NCBI GenBank assembly: GCA_964642445.1
Contig: CAZXQZ010000058.1
Span: forward strand, 1 to 21,365
DNA length: 21,365 nt
Source: SSC4 sp964642445
GTDB taxonomy: Bacteria > Chloroflexota > Anaerolineae > SSC4 > Amarolineaceae
Direction of reading: 5' to 3'
A model generated the notes under the pieces. It was given only the letters and a program-made list of their open reading frames with translations. It ran no database searches and was not told the DNA's origin. Below are positions 13,649-21,365 of the stretch, in pieces. Every line of letters begins with the position of its first letter. Position 1 is the first letter of the stretch. The translations under genes were made by a program, and so were the position numbers.

Positions 13649-15238
13649 ATGACCCAGGACAAATCACGCATTATCACGACCCTGCGCGAACGCCGCGCCA
13701 TCGAAGCAGCCATTCGCGAGCTCGGTCACGTCGAGGGCGAGAACGAGCTGCGCAGGCACGCACGACGCATTGCGCGCCAGGGAGACCAGGTGCTGCCCGC
13801 CGTACTGGCGATGCTCGATACATCCAACCCGCAGGTGCGCACCGGCCTGGGTTGGGTCGCCGTCCATCTCCACGAAAAGGACCCGCACACCGTGGTCGAC
13901 GCCCTGCGCGCGGCGGCCCTGGACCGGCAGCGCGGTGACCAGGCCCGCGTGACTGCCATCACCCTGCTCGAACGTTTTCTCCAGCAGCCACCCGACGAGA
14001 CCCTGTATGCGCACCTGGCCAACCCCCAGGCGCTGATGCTCAACTCGCTGCACGAAGTACTGGCCGCGGCCCAGGATTCGCCCTTCGTCTATCTCGACTA
14101 TCTCAAACAACTCGAAGCCCAGCCCCTCGAAGTCGCCATCGACCTGATCGATGCCATGAACGGGCTGGAGCCGGTGCAGCGCCTGGACCTGCTCCACCTC
14201 CTGGCGCAGGACCCGCGCGAGCTGGTGGCCGTCAACGCAATCCATGCCCTGGGGCGGATCCGTTTGCCACAAGCGGCGCACACACTCCAGCTGCTGCAGC
14301 CGGTCGTGTCACCCCTGGTGCTGCCACAGGTGGCGCGCAGCCTGCGCAAGCTGCAGCTGAGCGGTGTGGCCAGCCAACTCCTGCGCGAGGTGCCGCCAGG
14401 TTGGCGTGCCCTGGTCAGTGCGATGGACGGTCACGGCAACTACGCCATCTGGTTCATTGCCCCGGCACCGATGCCACCCGGCTCCCTCTACAAACCCAAT
14501 GAAGTCGATTTTATCGGCATCGTACTCAGCGACGACCTGGGGGTTCGGCGCTGCTTTGCCAATGCGACGATGCCCGACGTGCGTATGCCGGCGCCGCTGA
14601 CGATGGGCACCCTCGGCCAGATCTTGATCCCACATAGTGACCAGCCCTTGACCCTGCTCGAAGTGCCGTTCGACTACGCACGTATCCTCATCAGCCGCGC
14701 GGCCCAGCGCAACGTGGACAGCAACAACCCCGCCCCCTACGAGTACCGCCTGCTCAACCAGGTCATCTGGCAGTTCGCCCCGCCGCAGCTGCCGGCCCTG
14801 CCCGACATTCCGCCGATGCCGTCGGACCTGGCCGTCGCCAGTTTGCGCCACCAGTCGACCACCCTGCTGGCGCAACGGGTGTTCTCCACCTGGTTCCTGC
14901 ACAGCATCAGCGTGTACGATGCCGCCGAACAAGTGATGCGCGCCTACCCCAACACTTCCCCACCGCTGGATGAGATTCTCATGCAGCTCGTGGTCAGCCA
15001 CTTCAACGAAGCCAGCGTCACAACCTACCGGCGGCGCCTGCAGATGATGGTGGGCTGGCTGGCCCTGGCCGGCGATCTGTCAACGGCAGCGTTGGCCCGT
15101 CACCTGGCCACCAGCCTGCGCGAGCCCTCCGATTTGACGCACCCGTTCTTTTTCGAGCTGGCCTTCATCGGTGTCGAGCGTGCGATCTACAACCTGCGTG
15201 CCGGCTATGACCTGCGTGCACATCCGGAATGGCTGTAG
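13649..15238 (+). CDS. HEAT-repeat-like protein of unknown function
   Basis: 529 residues, no signal peptide and no membrane segment. The N-terminal half (about 1-250) is made of paired helices of HEAT/PBS-lyase type, for example VLPAVLAMLDTSNPQVRTGLGWVAVHLHEKDP and ELVAVNAIHALGRIRLPQAAHTLQLLQ, which suggests a protein-binding scaffold. The middle (about 255-380) changes to beta-rich sequence (GNYAIWFIAPAP, EVDFIGIVLSDDLGVRRC). The C-terminal third is again helical. I do not recognise the whole protein. The start ATG 13649 has no ribosome-binding site but fits the leaderless promoter 11 nt upstream. Two Yip1-like membrane proteins follow behind their own promoter. Confidence 0.8.
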   Translation: MTQDKSRIITTLRERRAIEAAIRELGHVEGENELRRHARRIARQGDQVLPAVLAMLDTSNPQVRTGLGWVAVHLHEKDPHTVVDALRAAALDRQRGDQARVTAITLLERFLQQPPDETLYAHLANPQALMLNSLHEVLAAAQDSPFVYLDYLKQLEAQPLEVAIDLIDAMNGLEPVQRLDLLHLLAQDPRELVAVNAIHALGRIRLPQAAHTLQLLQPVVSPLVLPQVARSLRKLQLSGVASQLLREVPPGWRALVSAMDGHGNYAIWFIAPAPMPPGSLYKPNEVDFIGIVLSDDLGVRRCFANATMPDVRMPAPLTMGTLGQILIPHSDQPLTLLEVPFDYARILISRAAQRNVDSNNPAPYEYRLLNQVIWQFAPPQLPALPDIPPMPSDLAVASLRHQSTTLLAQRVFSTWFLHSISVYDAAEQVMRAYPNTSPPLDEILMQLVVSHFNEASVTTYRRRLQMMVGWLALAGDLSTAALARHLATSLREPSDLTHPFFFELAFIGVERAIYNLRAGYDLRAHPEWL

Positions 15239-15243
15239 GGGCG

Positions 15244-15272
15244 TTGCGCTTCACCACACCATGTGGTATACT
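15244..15272 (+). promoter_or_regulatory. Promoter TTGCGC-N17-TATACT with internal dyad
   Basis: TTGCGC (15244-15249) and TATACT (15267-15272) are 17 nt apart, with a predicted start near 15279 and a 5' UTR of about 90 nt. The spacer contains ACCACA-CCA-TGTGGT (15253-15267), a perfect 6-bp dyad that overlaps the -10 box and could be an operator. It begins six bases after the HEAT-like gene's stop codon. Confidence 0.55.
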
Positions 15273-15369
15273 GGATACGTGTTGCATGGCCTGATGATAC
15301 CACCCTCGGAATACCCGTTGTTGTCGGCTCTGTGTTCGTTGTGTGCTCAAGGAGGAGGAATTCAAACAC

Positions 15370-16104
15370 ATGAAACGTATTCTGAATTGGGCCTGGCGCG
15401 GCCTGTTTCTCGATCCCGACGTGTACGAGGAAATGCGCCAGGATAACAACCCGTTCGTCGAGGGGTTATTCCTGATCGTCGTCGTGGCCGTGATCGTGGC
15501 GGTCGTCGGAGTGATCGGCACGACCATGGCGTGGCTGTCCGCACCCAATCCGGTTGCACTGCAGGAAACCATCATTCGCGGGCTGGAGAACATGGACTGG
15601 TACCGCCAGATGGCCGAGTTCGGCGGCGCCGAGGCCATCGAGCAGTTCCGACAGACCTTCAACCAGATCTGGCAGGGGGTGATCAGCGTGGTCTTCCCCA
15701 ACCCGGCCACCGCCGCCCTGAACATCATCCTGCTGCCCCTGTCGATTATCATCAGCTGGTTGGTGTACGGGGTAGTTGCCCACCTGGTCGCCCGATTGCT
15801 GGGCGGTAAGGCCTCTCTCAGCGAAACCCTGGGCACGACCGCATTTGCCGTGACACCCCAGCTGTTCAACCTGGTGCTGCTCTTCCCCAACGTGGTTGTG
15901 GGCGGCGTGGTCAGCACCTGGACACTGCTCTGCCGTTACACGGCGCTCAAAACGGCACACCAGCTGAGCTGGGGACGCGCGCTGACGGCCACGATCCTCC
16001 CGCTCATTATCCTGGGTCTGATCGGCTTCGTATTGGCGGCAGGTCTGGCGGCGTTGGTCGGCAGCACGATTGCTGCCGTTATGACGGAGGGTTTTGCACA
16101 ATGA
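15370..16104 (+). CDS. Yip1-domain-like membrane protein
   Basis: 244 residues. It starts MKRILNWAWRGLFLDPDVYEEM, a cytoplasmic N-terminal segment typical of bacterial Yip1-family proteins, followed by about five hydrophobic helices. These include LFLIVVVAVIVAVVGVIG, ALNIILLPLSIIISWLVYG and ATILPLIILGLIGFVLAAGL. The segment LVARLLGGKASLSETLGTTAFAVTPQL matches the conserved Yip1 loop. ATG 15370 has a strong AGGAGGAGG upstream. The stop overlaps the next ATG (ATGA), so the two membrane proteins are probably made together and may interact. Function in bacteria is unknown. Confidence 0.75.
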   Translation: MKRILNWAWRGLFLDPDVYEEMRQDNNPFVEGLFLIVVVAVIVAVVGVIGTTMAWLSAPNPVALQETIIRGLENMDWYRQMAEFGGAEAIEQFRQTFNQIWQGVISVVFPNPATAALNIILLPLSIIISWLVYGVVAHLVARLLGGKASLSETLGTTAFAVTPQLFNLVLLFPNVVVGGVVSTWTLLCRYTALKTAHQLSWGRALTATILPLIILGLIGFVLAAGLAALVGSTIAAVMTEGFAQ

Positions 16105-16931
16105 CCACCGAATTCAACCAGGCCAACCTGACGGGGTCGCAGCCAGGCAAAACCAACTGGCTTCACGTCGTGCGCGACATCTTCCTGCTCAAGACGCCGG
16201 TTTTTGTCTATTTCCGCGACAGCAAAAACGGCTTTCGCAGCGCGATCCTGCTGCTCATCGTGGTGACCCTCATCGCCAACAGCCTTGTCTTCATCACGAG
16301 TGCTGTGCGTAACCCCGCCGCCGAACTGGAGTCGGTCCTCGACGGGATTCGGCAAAGTATCGAGATGTCGAGCCAGTTTGGACAAGAGGTTCCAACCGAG
16401 TTATACGACTTCATAATGCGCCAGATCGAAAGTGGATTCGACATCGCCCGTAACATCATGGCCCTGCCCACCACGCTGCCGCAGCCCATACCGCGTATCC
16501 TGGAGGCCCTGGGCGCCTGGCTGTCGACACCATTTGCCCGCCTGGGTGCCTGGCTGACCTACTCTCTGTGGGTGCTGCTGTTTGCCCGGCTGTTCTTGGG
16601 CGGCATCGGCGGCCTGCGCGGCTTCCTGGCGGCCACGGCCCTCTTCAGCGTGCCCAACCTGTTGAGCATTCTTTTGCCTTTGCCCTGCGTAGGCCCACTG
16701 CTGGGGCTGATCGGGACGTTCTGGGGTTGGGCAGTCTACACGAAAGGTACCGCAGTGGCCCAAGGCTGGGTCACCGAGCAGGTGGGCGCGGATGGTTTGG
16801 TCGTTGGCGAGGATGTGCAGTGGAGCCGCGCCATTCTGGCCGTGATTCTGCCCGCCGTCTTGTTGATTCTCCTGGTCGGCACGATCGTCGTGGCAGCACT
16901 GCTGCTCGGCGCCGGCAGTGTCAACCGTTAG
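16101..16931 (+). CDS. Second Yip1-like membrane protein
   Basis: 276 residues, overlapping the preceding gene by four bases. It has a cytoplasmic N-terminus (VVRDIFLLKTPVFVYFRDSKNGFRSAILLLIVVTLIAN). A predicted extracytoplasmic loop of about 90 residues follows, then helices LTYSLWVLLFARLFLGG, FLAATALFSVPNLLSILLPL and AILAVILPAVLLILLVGTIVVAALLL. The pattern resembles its neighbour (membrane start, long loop, Yip1-like core with a GGIGGLRGFLAATALFSVPN segment), so the pair may derive from an old duplication. Assignment to Yip1 is weaker than for the first protein. The stop lies 23 nt before moeA, so it may belong to the same transcription unit. Confidence 0.7.
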   Translation: MTTEFNQANLTGSQPGKTNWLHVVRDIFLLKTPVFVYFRDSKNGFRSAILLLIVVTLIANSLVFITSAVRNPAAELESVLDGIRQSIEMSSQFGQEVPTELYDFIMRQIESGFDIARNIMALPTTLPQPIPRILEALGAWLSTPFARLGAWLTYSLWVLLFARLFLGGIGGLRGFLAATALFSVPNLLSILLPLPCVGPLLGLIGTFWGWAVYTKGTAVAQGWVTEQVGADGLVVGEDVQWSRAILAVILPAVLLILLVGTIVVAALLLGAGSVNR

Positions 16932-16954
16932 GCGCCCGGACCTGGGTTCGCGGC

Positions 16955-18229
16955 ATGCCTGAGCTGTTTACGGTCCACACGCCACCCGACGCGTGGGAGA
17001 CCTTCCGCCAGCACGTGCAGCCATTACGCCGGACAGAGATCGTCGCCGCTGTCGATGCGCTCGACCGGGTGCTGGCGGAAGCGCTCACAGCTCCCCACGA
17101 TCTGCCGAGCTTCGTGCGCTCCACGGTGGACGGTTACGCCGTTGCGGCACATGACACCTACGGCGCATCCGCCAGCCTGCCCGCCTTTCTGACCGTGGTG
17201 GGCGAAGTGCCCATGGGACAGGCGGCAGCCCTGTCCCTGGGGCCTGGCGAATGCGCGGAGGTGCACACCGGCGGCATGCTGCCCCGCGGTGCCGATGCGG
17301 TCGTGATGCTGGAACAGACCGAAATCGTCGATGCGGGTAACTCGCGCACCCGCGCACGCAGCGAGCCAGGTTTTCCCTACGACATCGAGGTGCTGCGTGC
17401 GGTGGCCGTTGGTCAGAACGCCATCCAGCCTGGTGAAGACGTGCGCGCCGGTGAGCCAATCCTGGCCGCCGGCCACCGCCTGCGCCCCCAGGACCTGGGG
17501 GGACTGCTGGCCCTGGGCATTACCCGCGTCACGGTCGCCGAACCGCCGCGGGTCGCCATCCTCTCCCAGGGTGATGAGGTGGTGCCACCAGATGTGACCC
17601 CCGGCCCTGGTCAGATACGGGACATCAACAGTTACACCCTGGCAGCCCTGACCCGGCGGGCCGGTGGCCAACCCCACTTGCTCGGCATCGCCCCCGACAG
17701 TTACGCCAACTTGCAGGCCCTGGCCCAACGCGGATTGGAGACCGCCGACGTGCTCGTCATCTCGGCCGGCAGCTCGGTGAGCGTACGCGATATGACGGCC
17801 GACGTCATTCGAACCCTGGGTGAACCCGGCATCCTGGTCCACGGGCTGAGCGTACGGCCCGGCAAGCCAACGATCATGGCCGTGTGCAATGGCAAACCGG
17901 TGTTTGGGCTGCCCGGCAACCCGGTCAGCGCGATGGTCATCTTCGACCTGGTGGTGGCGCCGACGCTGCGTGCCCTGCACGGCGAACAGGCGCCACCCCC
18001 GCGCACGATGCGCGCACGCCTGGCACGCCCCCTGGCTTCGGTGAGTGGACGCGAGGATTACGTGCCGGTACGCCTGGACTGGCACGCGGGTGAACCGTGG
18101 GCCATGCCCATTTTTGGCAAATCCAACCTGATCTACACCCTGATCCAGGCCGCGGGCATGATCCGCATCCCCCTCGACAACACGGGCATCGACGAGGGCG
18201 AATGGGTCGTCGTGTCCCTCTACGCGTGA
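16955..18229 (+). CDS. moeA: Molybdopterin molybdenumtransferase MoeA
   Basis: Inserts molybdate into adenylated molybdopterin in the last step of molybdenum cofactor synthesis. 424 residues, close to the 405-425 of stand-alone MoeA. Motifs: VDGYAV (58-63), GEVPMGQ (83-89), HTGGMLPRGADAVVMLEQ (104-121), GEDVRAGEPIL (160-170), LSQGDEV (203-209), PGKP (302-305) and GLPGNPVSA (318-326). An oddity is SAGSSVSVRD (270-279), where classical MoeA has SGGVSVG..D; the MPT-binding glycines are replaced, as in the MoeA-PBP protein downstream. ATG 16955 has only a weak ribosome-binding site. The gene is followed after 7 nt by a DHH phosphoesterase. It may have molybdenum or tungsten preference; sequence does not decide. 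Confidence 0.9.
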   Translation: MPELFTVHTPPDAWETFRQHVQPLRRTEIVAAVDALDRVLAEALTAPHDLPSFVRSTVDGYAVAAHDTYGASASLPAFLTVVGEVPMGQAAALSLGPGECAEVHTGGMLPRGADAVVMLEQTEIVDAGNSRTRARSEPGFPYDIEVLRAVAVGQNAIQPGEDVRAGEPILAAGHRLRPQDLGGLLALGITRVTVAEPPRVAILSQGDEVVPPDVTPGPGQIRDINSYTLAALTRRAGGQPHLLGIAPDSYANLQALAQRGLETADVLVISAGSSVSVRDMTADVIRTLGEPGILVHGLSVRPGKPTIMAVCNGKPVFGLPGNPVSAMVIFDLVVAPTLRALHGEQAPPPRTMRARLARPLASVSGREDYVPVRLDWHAGEPWAMPIFGKSNLIYTLIQAAGMIRIPLDNTGIDEGEWVVVSLYA

Positions 18230-18236
18230 AACGGGT

Positions 18237-19346
18237 ATGATGGTTTCGAGATCCAATCCACCAGCTGCGCCGCCTGAGAAAGACTCCCTGGACGCAGCCA
18301 TGCCGTTCGGAACCCGCCTCTTTCCCCAGTTCAGCTACGAGCTGGGCCGACGGCGCGTCCGCCGCTTTCTGCATGCCTGCGCCGCCGCGCACGATCTTAT
18401 CATCCTGACCCACAACGATCCTGATCCCGACGCCATCGCCAGTGCCTGGGGCGTGCAGACCCTGCTGGCAGCGACGGTGGGTATCAGTCCCCGTCTCGTG
18501 TATGGAGGGATCATCGGGCGTGCCGAGAATCGTGCCCTGGTCGAGCAGCTCCAGGTCGAACTGACCCACGTCGATCGCCTGGACTGGCAGACGGTCCAGG
18601 GCGCCATCCTGGTCGACACACAGGCCCGCGCCACGAACCACGCCCTGCCGCCGGGCATACCACCCGTGGCTGTGCTAGATCACCATCAACGCCTACCGTC
18701 ACCGCCATCTGGCTCGTATCGGGATGTCCGCTCATCCTACGGTGCAACGTCCACCCTGATTACCGAATACCTGGTTGCATCCAACCTGCCGCCCAAACCG
18801 GCCCTGGCAACCGCCCTGTTCTATGGCATCAAAACCGACACGCTGGGATTGGCCCGCCGCGCCACCGACTGTGATGCCTGGGCGTACATGATTCTGCTGC
18901 CGCTCATGGACCGTACGCTGTTGGCCGCGATCGAGCATGCGCGTGTGCCGCGCGCGTTCTTCCAGGTTTTCAACGATGCCCTGGCGCGTACGGTTCTGTA
19001 TGACAATGTCGTGCTGGCCAGCCTGGGGGACATGACGCGTCCCGATATGGCCGCCGAAATGGCCGATGTGCTGTCGCGTCTCGACAACGCGGACTGGGTG
19101 ATCTGCATGGGGCGCTACCGTGCGCACGTGGTGTTGGCCGTGCGCACCTCACTGCCGCAGGCCAATGCGGCACGCGTCGTACAGCACGTCGTGGGTGACC
19201 TGGGCGGCGCCGGCGGGCATGCCCACATGGCAGGGGGCCGGGTTCCCCTGGGTGAGCAGCCGGAACGGCTCGAGCAGCTGCTGCGCAGCCGCTTTCTGTA
19301 CGAGCTCGGCGTTGCCCAGGCCGTAGCCCAGCCATTGATTACGTGA
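18237..19346 (+). CDS. DHH-family phosphoesterase (NrnA-like oligoribonuclease/pAp phosphatase)
   Basis: 369 residues. It carries DHH motif I THNDPDPDAIAS (58-69), motif II VDT (126-128), motif III LDHH (147-150), and YGIKTDT (196-202) as motif IV. A C-terminal DHHA1 domain follows with GGAGGHAHMAGG (323-334), the glycine-rich nucleotide-binding loop. Family members are manganese-dependent and cut nanoRNAs, pAp or cyclic-di-nucleotide products; the exact substrate is not evident. Start ATG 18237 is followed by a second ATG; an in-frame ATG at 18300 would remove a 21-residue Ser/Pro-rich lead. The gene is sandwiched between two moeA genes with 7-nt spacing and a likely overlap, so it is probably co-transcribed with them. 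The reason for this linkage is unknown. Confidence 0.85.
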   Translation: MMVSRSNPPAAPPEKDSLDAAMPFGTRLFPQFSYELGRRRVRRFLHACAAAHDLIILTHNDPDPDAIASAWGVQTLLAATVGISPRLVYGGIIGRAENRALVEQLQVELTHVDRLDWQTVQGAILVDTQARATNHALPPGIPPVAVLDHHQRLPSPPSGSYRDVRSSYGATSTLITEYLVASNLPPKPALATALFYGIKTDTLGLARRATDCDAWAYMILLPLMDRTLLAAIEHARVPRAFFQVFNDALARTVLYDNVVLASLGDMTRPDMAAEMADVLSRLDNADWVICMGRYRAHVVLAVRTSLPQANAARVVQHVVGDLGGAGGHAHMAGGRVPLGEQPERLEQLLRSRFLYELGVAQAVAQPLIT

Positions 19347-19357
19347 AGGACATCACC

Positions 19358-21292
19358 GTGGCACGTAACGTTTATCTCGAAGATATCAGCCTGGAAGACG
19401 CCGTGGCGCGTTGGTGGTCAGCCCTGGCGCGCGCAGGGGCCGACCAGCCGCTGGCTGGCGAATGGCTCCCCGTCGACCAGGTCCTGGACCGGGTGACCGC
19501 CGAACCGGTGTGGGCAACGATCTCCTCGCCGCACTACCATGCGGCTGCCATGGACGGTTACGCCGTGCGCGCAGCATCTACGCGCGGTGCCACCGAAACA
19601 GCTCCCCTGCGGTTGCGCGTACCTGAAGAAGCTCGCTATCTCGACACCGGTAATGCGGTTCCAACCGGTTTCGATGCCGTCATCATGATCGAGGACGTCC
19701 ACGTGCTGGATGAGCCGGCAGGTGGCCAACAGATCGAGATTCTGGCTGCGGTGGCACCCTGGCAGCACGTGCGCCCGATGGGGGAAGACATGGTGGCCGG
19801 CGAGCTGGTACTGCCGGCCAATCATCGTCTGCGGCCGCAGGATCTGGGGGCCGCGGCCGGCAGCGGTCACAGCCGGCTGTTGGTGCGGCGCCAGCCACGG
19901 GTTGCCATCCAACCGACAGGCAGCGAACTAGTGCTCCCCGGCAGCGAGCTGCGGCCGGGCAACGTCATCGAGTACAACTCCATTGTGCTCGCCGCCATGG
20001 CACAGTCATGGGGCGCCCTGGTCACGCGCCTGCCGGCCGTGCCCGACGATTATGAGCAGATAAAAGACGCGGTCAGCCAGGCACTGCTGACCCATGACCT
20101 GGTCGTGATCAACGCCGGTTCGTCCGCCGGCTCGCGCGATTTCACCGTCGAGGTCCTGCGGGCATTGGGCGAGGTCCAGGTGCACGGCATCGCCATCCGG
20201 CCCGGACATCCGGTGATTCTTGGTGTTGCGCAGGGCAAACCGGTGGTGGGTATTCCCGGTTACCCGGCCAGCGCGATCATCACCTTCGACCTGCTGGTAA
20301 AACCGCTGCTGGCCCGCTGGCAAGGCACCCTGCCGCTTCAACGTCCCACCCTGACGGCCAGGTTGACGCGCAAGGTCCTGTCGCCCATGGGCGAAGACGA
20401 ATTCATGCGTGTGGCGGTCGGTCAGGTGGGCGAGCAGGTGGTTGCCACACCGATCGCGCGCGGGGCTGGGGTCATCATGTCCCTGGTCAAGGCTGACGGC
20501 ATCGTACGGGTGCCACGCTTCAGCGAAGGTCACCATGCCGGTGACACGGTGACGGTCGAGCTGTGGCGTGAGCCGGCCGCCATTGCGCGGACGATCGTGG
20601 CCATTGGCAGCCACGATCTCACGCTCGACGTCCTGGCCGATCACCTGCGCCGCCAGCATCCGCACCTCACGCTGGCCTCGTCCAACGTCGGTTCGTACGG
20701 CGGGCTGCTCGCCCTGGGGCGCGGCGAGGCGCACCTGGCCGGCTCGCACCTGTTGGATGAAACCACCGGCGACTATAACGTCGATTTCATCCGTAAGCTG
20801 TTGCCCGACCAGCGCATGGTGCTGCTCGGTTTCGTCGAACGCACGCAGGGGCTGATCATCCCGCGTGGCAATCCCCGGCAGATCACAACCCTGCACGACC
20901 TGGCGCGGCCCGGCGTGGAGTTCATCAACCGGCAGCGCGGGGCTGGCACGCGCGTACTGCTCGACTACCGCCTGCGGCAGCTGGGCATCGATCCACGTCA
21001 GATTCAAGGGTACGAGCGGCAGGAGTTTACGCACCTGGCGGTGGCTGCGGCGGTCAAGAGCGGCGCGGCCGACTGCACCCTCGGTATCCTGGCCGCGGCG
21101 CACGCCCTCGATCTCGATTTCATCCCCCTGGACGAGGAACGCTACGACCTGATCATCCCGCTTGACTTCTACCGCAGCGAGCTGCTGCAGCCGCTGCTGG
21201 CGGTGATACGGAGCGCACCCTTCCGCACTGCTGTGGAGGGACTGGGCGGTTACCGGACCTCACAGATGGGCGATGTACTGGCAGAGCTGTAA
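19358..21292 (+). CDS. MoeA fused to a C-terminal periplasmic-binding-protein-like (ModA-like) domain
   Basis: 644 residues. Residues 1-405 form a MoeA domain: MDGYAV (65-70), YLDTGNAVPTGFDAVIM (94-110), GEDMVAGE (142-149), PTGSEL (186-191), NAGSSAGSRD (252-261), RPGHP (281-285) and GIPGYPASA (298-306). Residues 410-644 form a PBP-like domain (IVAIGSHDLTLDVLADHLRR, GLLALGRGEAHLAG, INRQRGAGTRVLLDYRL, VAAAVKSGAADCTLGI) related to ModA and LysR effector domains. There is no signal peptide, so the domain is cytoplasmic and may sense or hand over molybdate or tungstate. GTG 19358 has AAGGA 7 nt upstream. A GTG at 19343 overlapping the previous stop (GTGA) is the alternative and adds five residues. 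This fusion is known in archaea, Firmicutes and Chloroflexota. Confidence 0.9.
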   Translation: MARNVYLEDISLEDAVARWWSALARAGADQPLAGEWLPVDQVLDRVTAEPVWATISSPHYHAAAMDGYAVRAASTRGATETAPLRLRVPEEARYLDTGNAVPTGFDAVIMIEDVHVLDEPAGGQQIEILAAVAPWQHVRPMGEDMVAGELVLPANHRLRPQDLGAAAGSGHSRLLVRRQPRVAIQPTGSELVLPGSELRPGNVIEYNSIVLAAMAQSWGALVTRLPAVPDDYEQIKDAVSQALLTHDLVVINAGSSAGSRDFTVEVLRALGEVQVHGIAIRPGHPVILGVAQGKPVVGIPGYPASAIITFDLLVKPLLARWQGTLPLQRPTLTARLTRKVLSPMGEDEFMRVAVGQVGEQVVATPIARGAGVIMSLVKADGIVRVPRFSEGHHAGDTVTVELWREPAAIARTIVAIGSHDLTLDVLADHLRRQHPHLTLASSNVGSYGGLLALGRGEAHLAGSHLLDETTGDYNVDFIRKLLPDQRMVLLGFVERTQGLIIPRGNPRQITTLHDLARPGVEFINRQRGAGTRVLLDYRLRQLGIDPRQIQGYERQEFTHLAVAAAVKSGAADCTLGILAAAHALDLDFIPLDEERYDLIIPLDFYRSELLQPLLAVIRSAPFRTAVEGLGGYRTSQMGDVLAEL

Positions 21293-21303
21293 GGTTTGTA
21301 GAA

Positions 21304-21318
21304 TTGTACAACTATACT
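21304..21318 (+). promoter_or_regulatory. Possible -10 box with adjacent palindrome
   Basis: The palindrome TTGTACAA (21304-21311) lies directly before TATACT (21313-21318), 17 nt upstream of the last start codon. No convincing -35 is found at 16-18 nt spacing, so a regulated or activator-dependent promoter is possible, but the signal is weak. Confidence 0.3.
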
Positions 21319-21335
21319 CATGTTCTGGAGAAACC

Positions 21336-21365
21336 ATGAGTTTCGTGCGCCTCATGCCGCCTCAA
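21336..21365 (+). CDS. 5' end of a further gene (truncated by window)
   Basis: ATG 21336 follows GGAG with 5-nt spacing and opens a frame reading MSFVRLMPPQ to the window edge. Only ten codons are present, so no function can be proposed. The 43-nt gap after the moeA-PBP gene and the same orientation leave co-transcription possible. Confidence 0.5.
   Translation, partial: MSFVRLMPPQ

Noticed and set aside
1..21365. tRNA, rRNA, insertion sequence or prophage
   Set aside because: No cloverleaf, rRNA segment, transposase, integrase or phage structural gene was recognised on either strand.

Overview
The window is a high-GC bacterial chromosome segment that most resembles Chloroflexota (Anaerolineae/Caldilineae/Ardenticatenia-like). 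This is inferred from gene content, not from a marker gene. The supporting signs are cofactor F420 genes outside Actinobacteria, a MoeA fused to a periplasmic-binding-protein-like domain, a very large secreted repeat protein with a Thr/Pro linker ending in YLPLILK, and heptameric G-rich intergenic repeats. No rRNA, tRNA, CRISPR array, phage gene or transposase was seen.

Left part (1-6320, + strand). An SsnA-type aminohydrolase follows a 67-bp tandem duplication. It is followed closely by two F420 genes: NpdG (F420:NADP+ oxidoreductase) and CofE (F420-0:gamma-glutamyl ligase). A sugar-type ABC importer comes next: two permeases with a 1-nt stop/start overlap, and a lipoprotein binding protein. 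No ATPase gene is present. A run of seven GGGAGTA units separates the second permease from the binding protein. A perfect 25-bp-arm hairpin closes this part, squeezed between two convergent stop codons.

Middle part (6321-13049, - strand). One gene encodes a roughly 1141-residue exported protein with about 21 propeller-type repeats, a carbohydrate-binding-like domain and a Thr/Pro tail. It is preceded by a leader of about 500 nt with a good sigma70-like promoter and a terminator-like hairpin. This leader is the best candidate here for an undescribed regulatory RNA. Upstream of it is a HerA/DUF87-type P-loop ATPase with its own promoter, an operator-like palindrome, and a G-quadruplex-prone repeat tract next to the -35 box.

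Right part (13050-21365, + strand). This holds a RidA-like protein, a 152-bp nested inverted-repeat element and a HEAT-like protein whose promoter predicts a nearly leaderless mRNA. Two overlapping Yip1-like membrane proteins follow, with their own promoter. The tightly packed set moeA, DHH phosphoesterase and moeA-PBP fusion comes next, and then the first ten codons of another gene.

Functional themes are redox-cofactor metabolism (F420 and molybdenum cofactor), uptake of a carbohydrate-like solute, and a large surface protein with possible RNA-level control.
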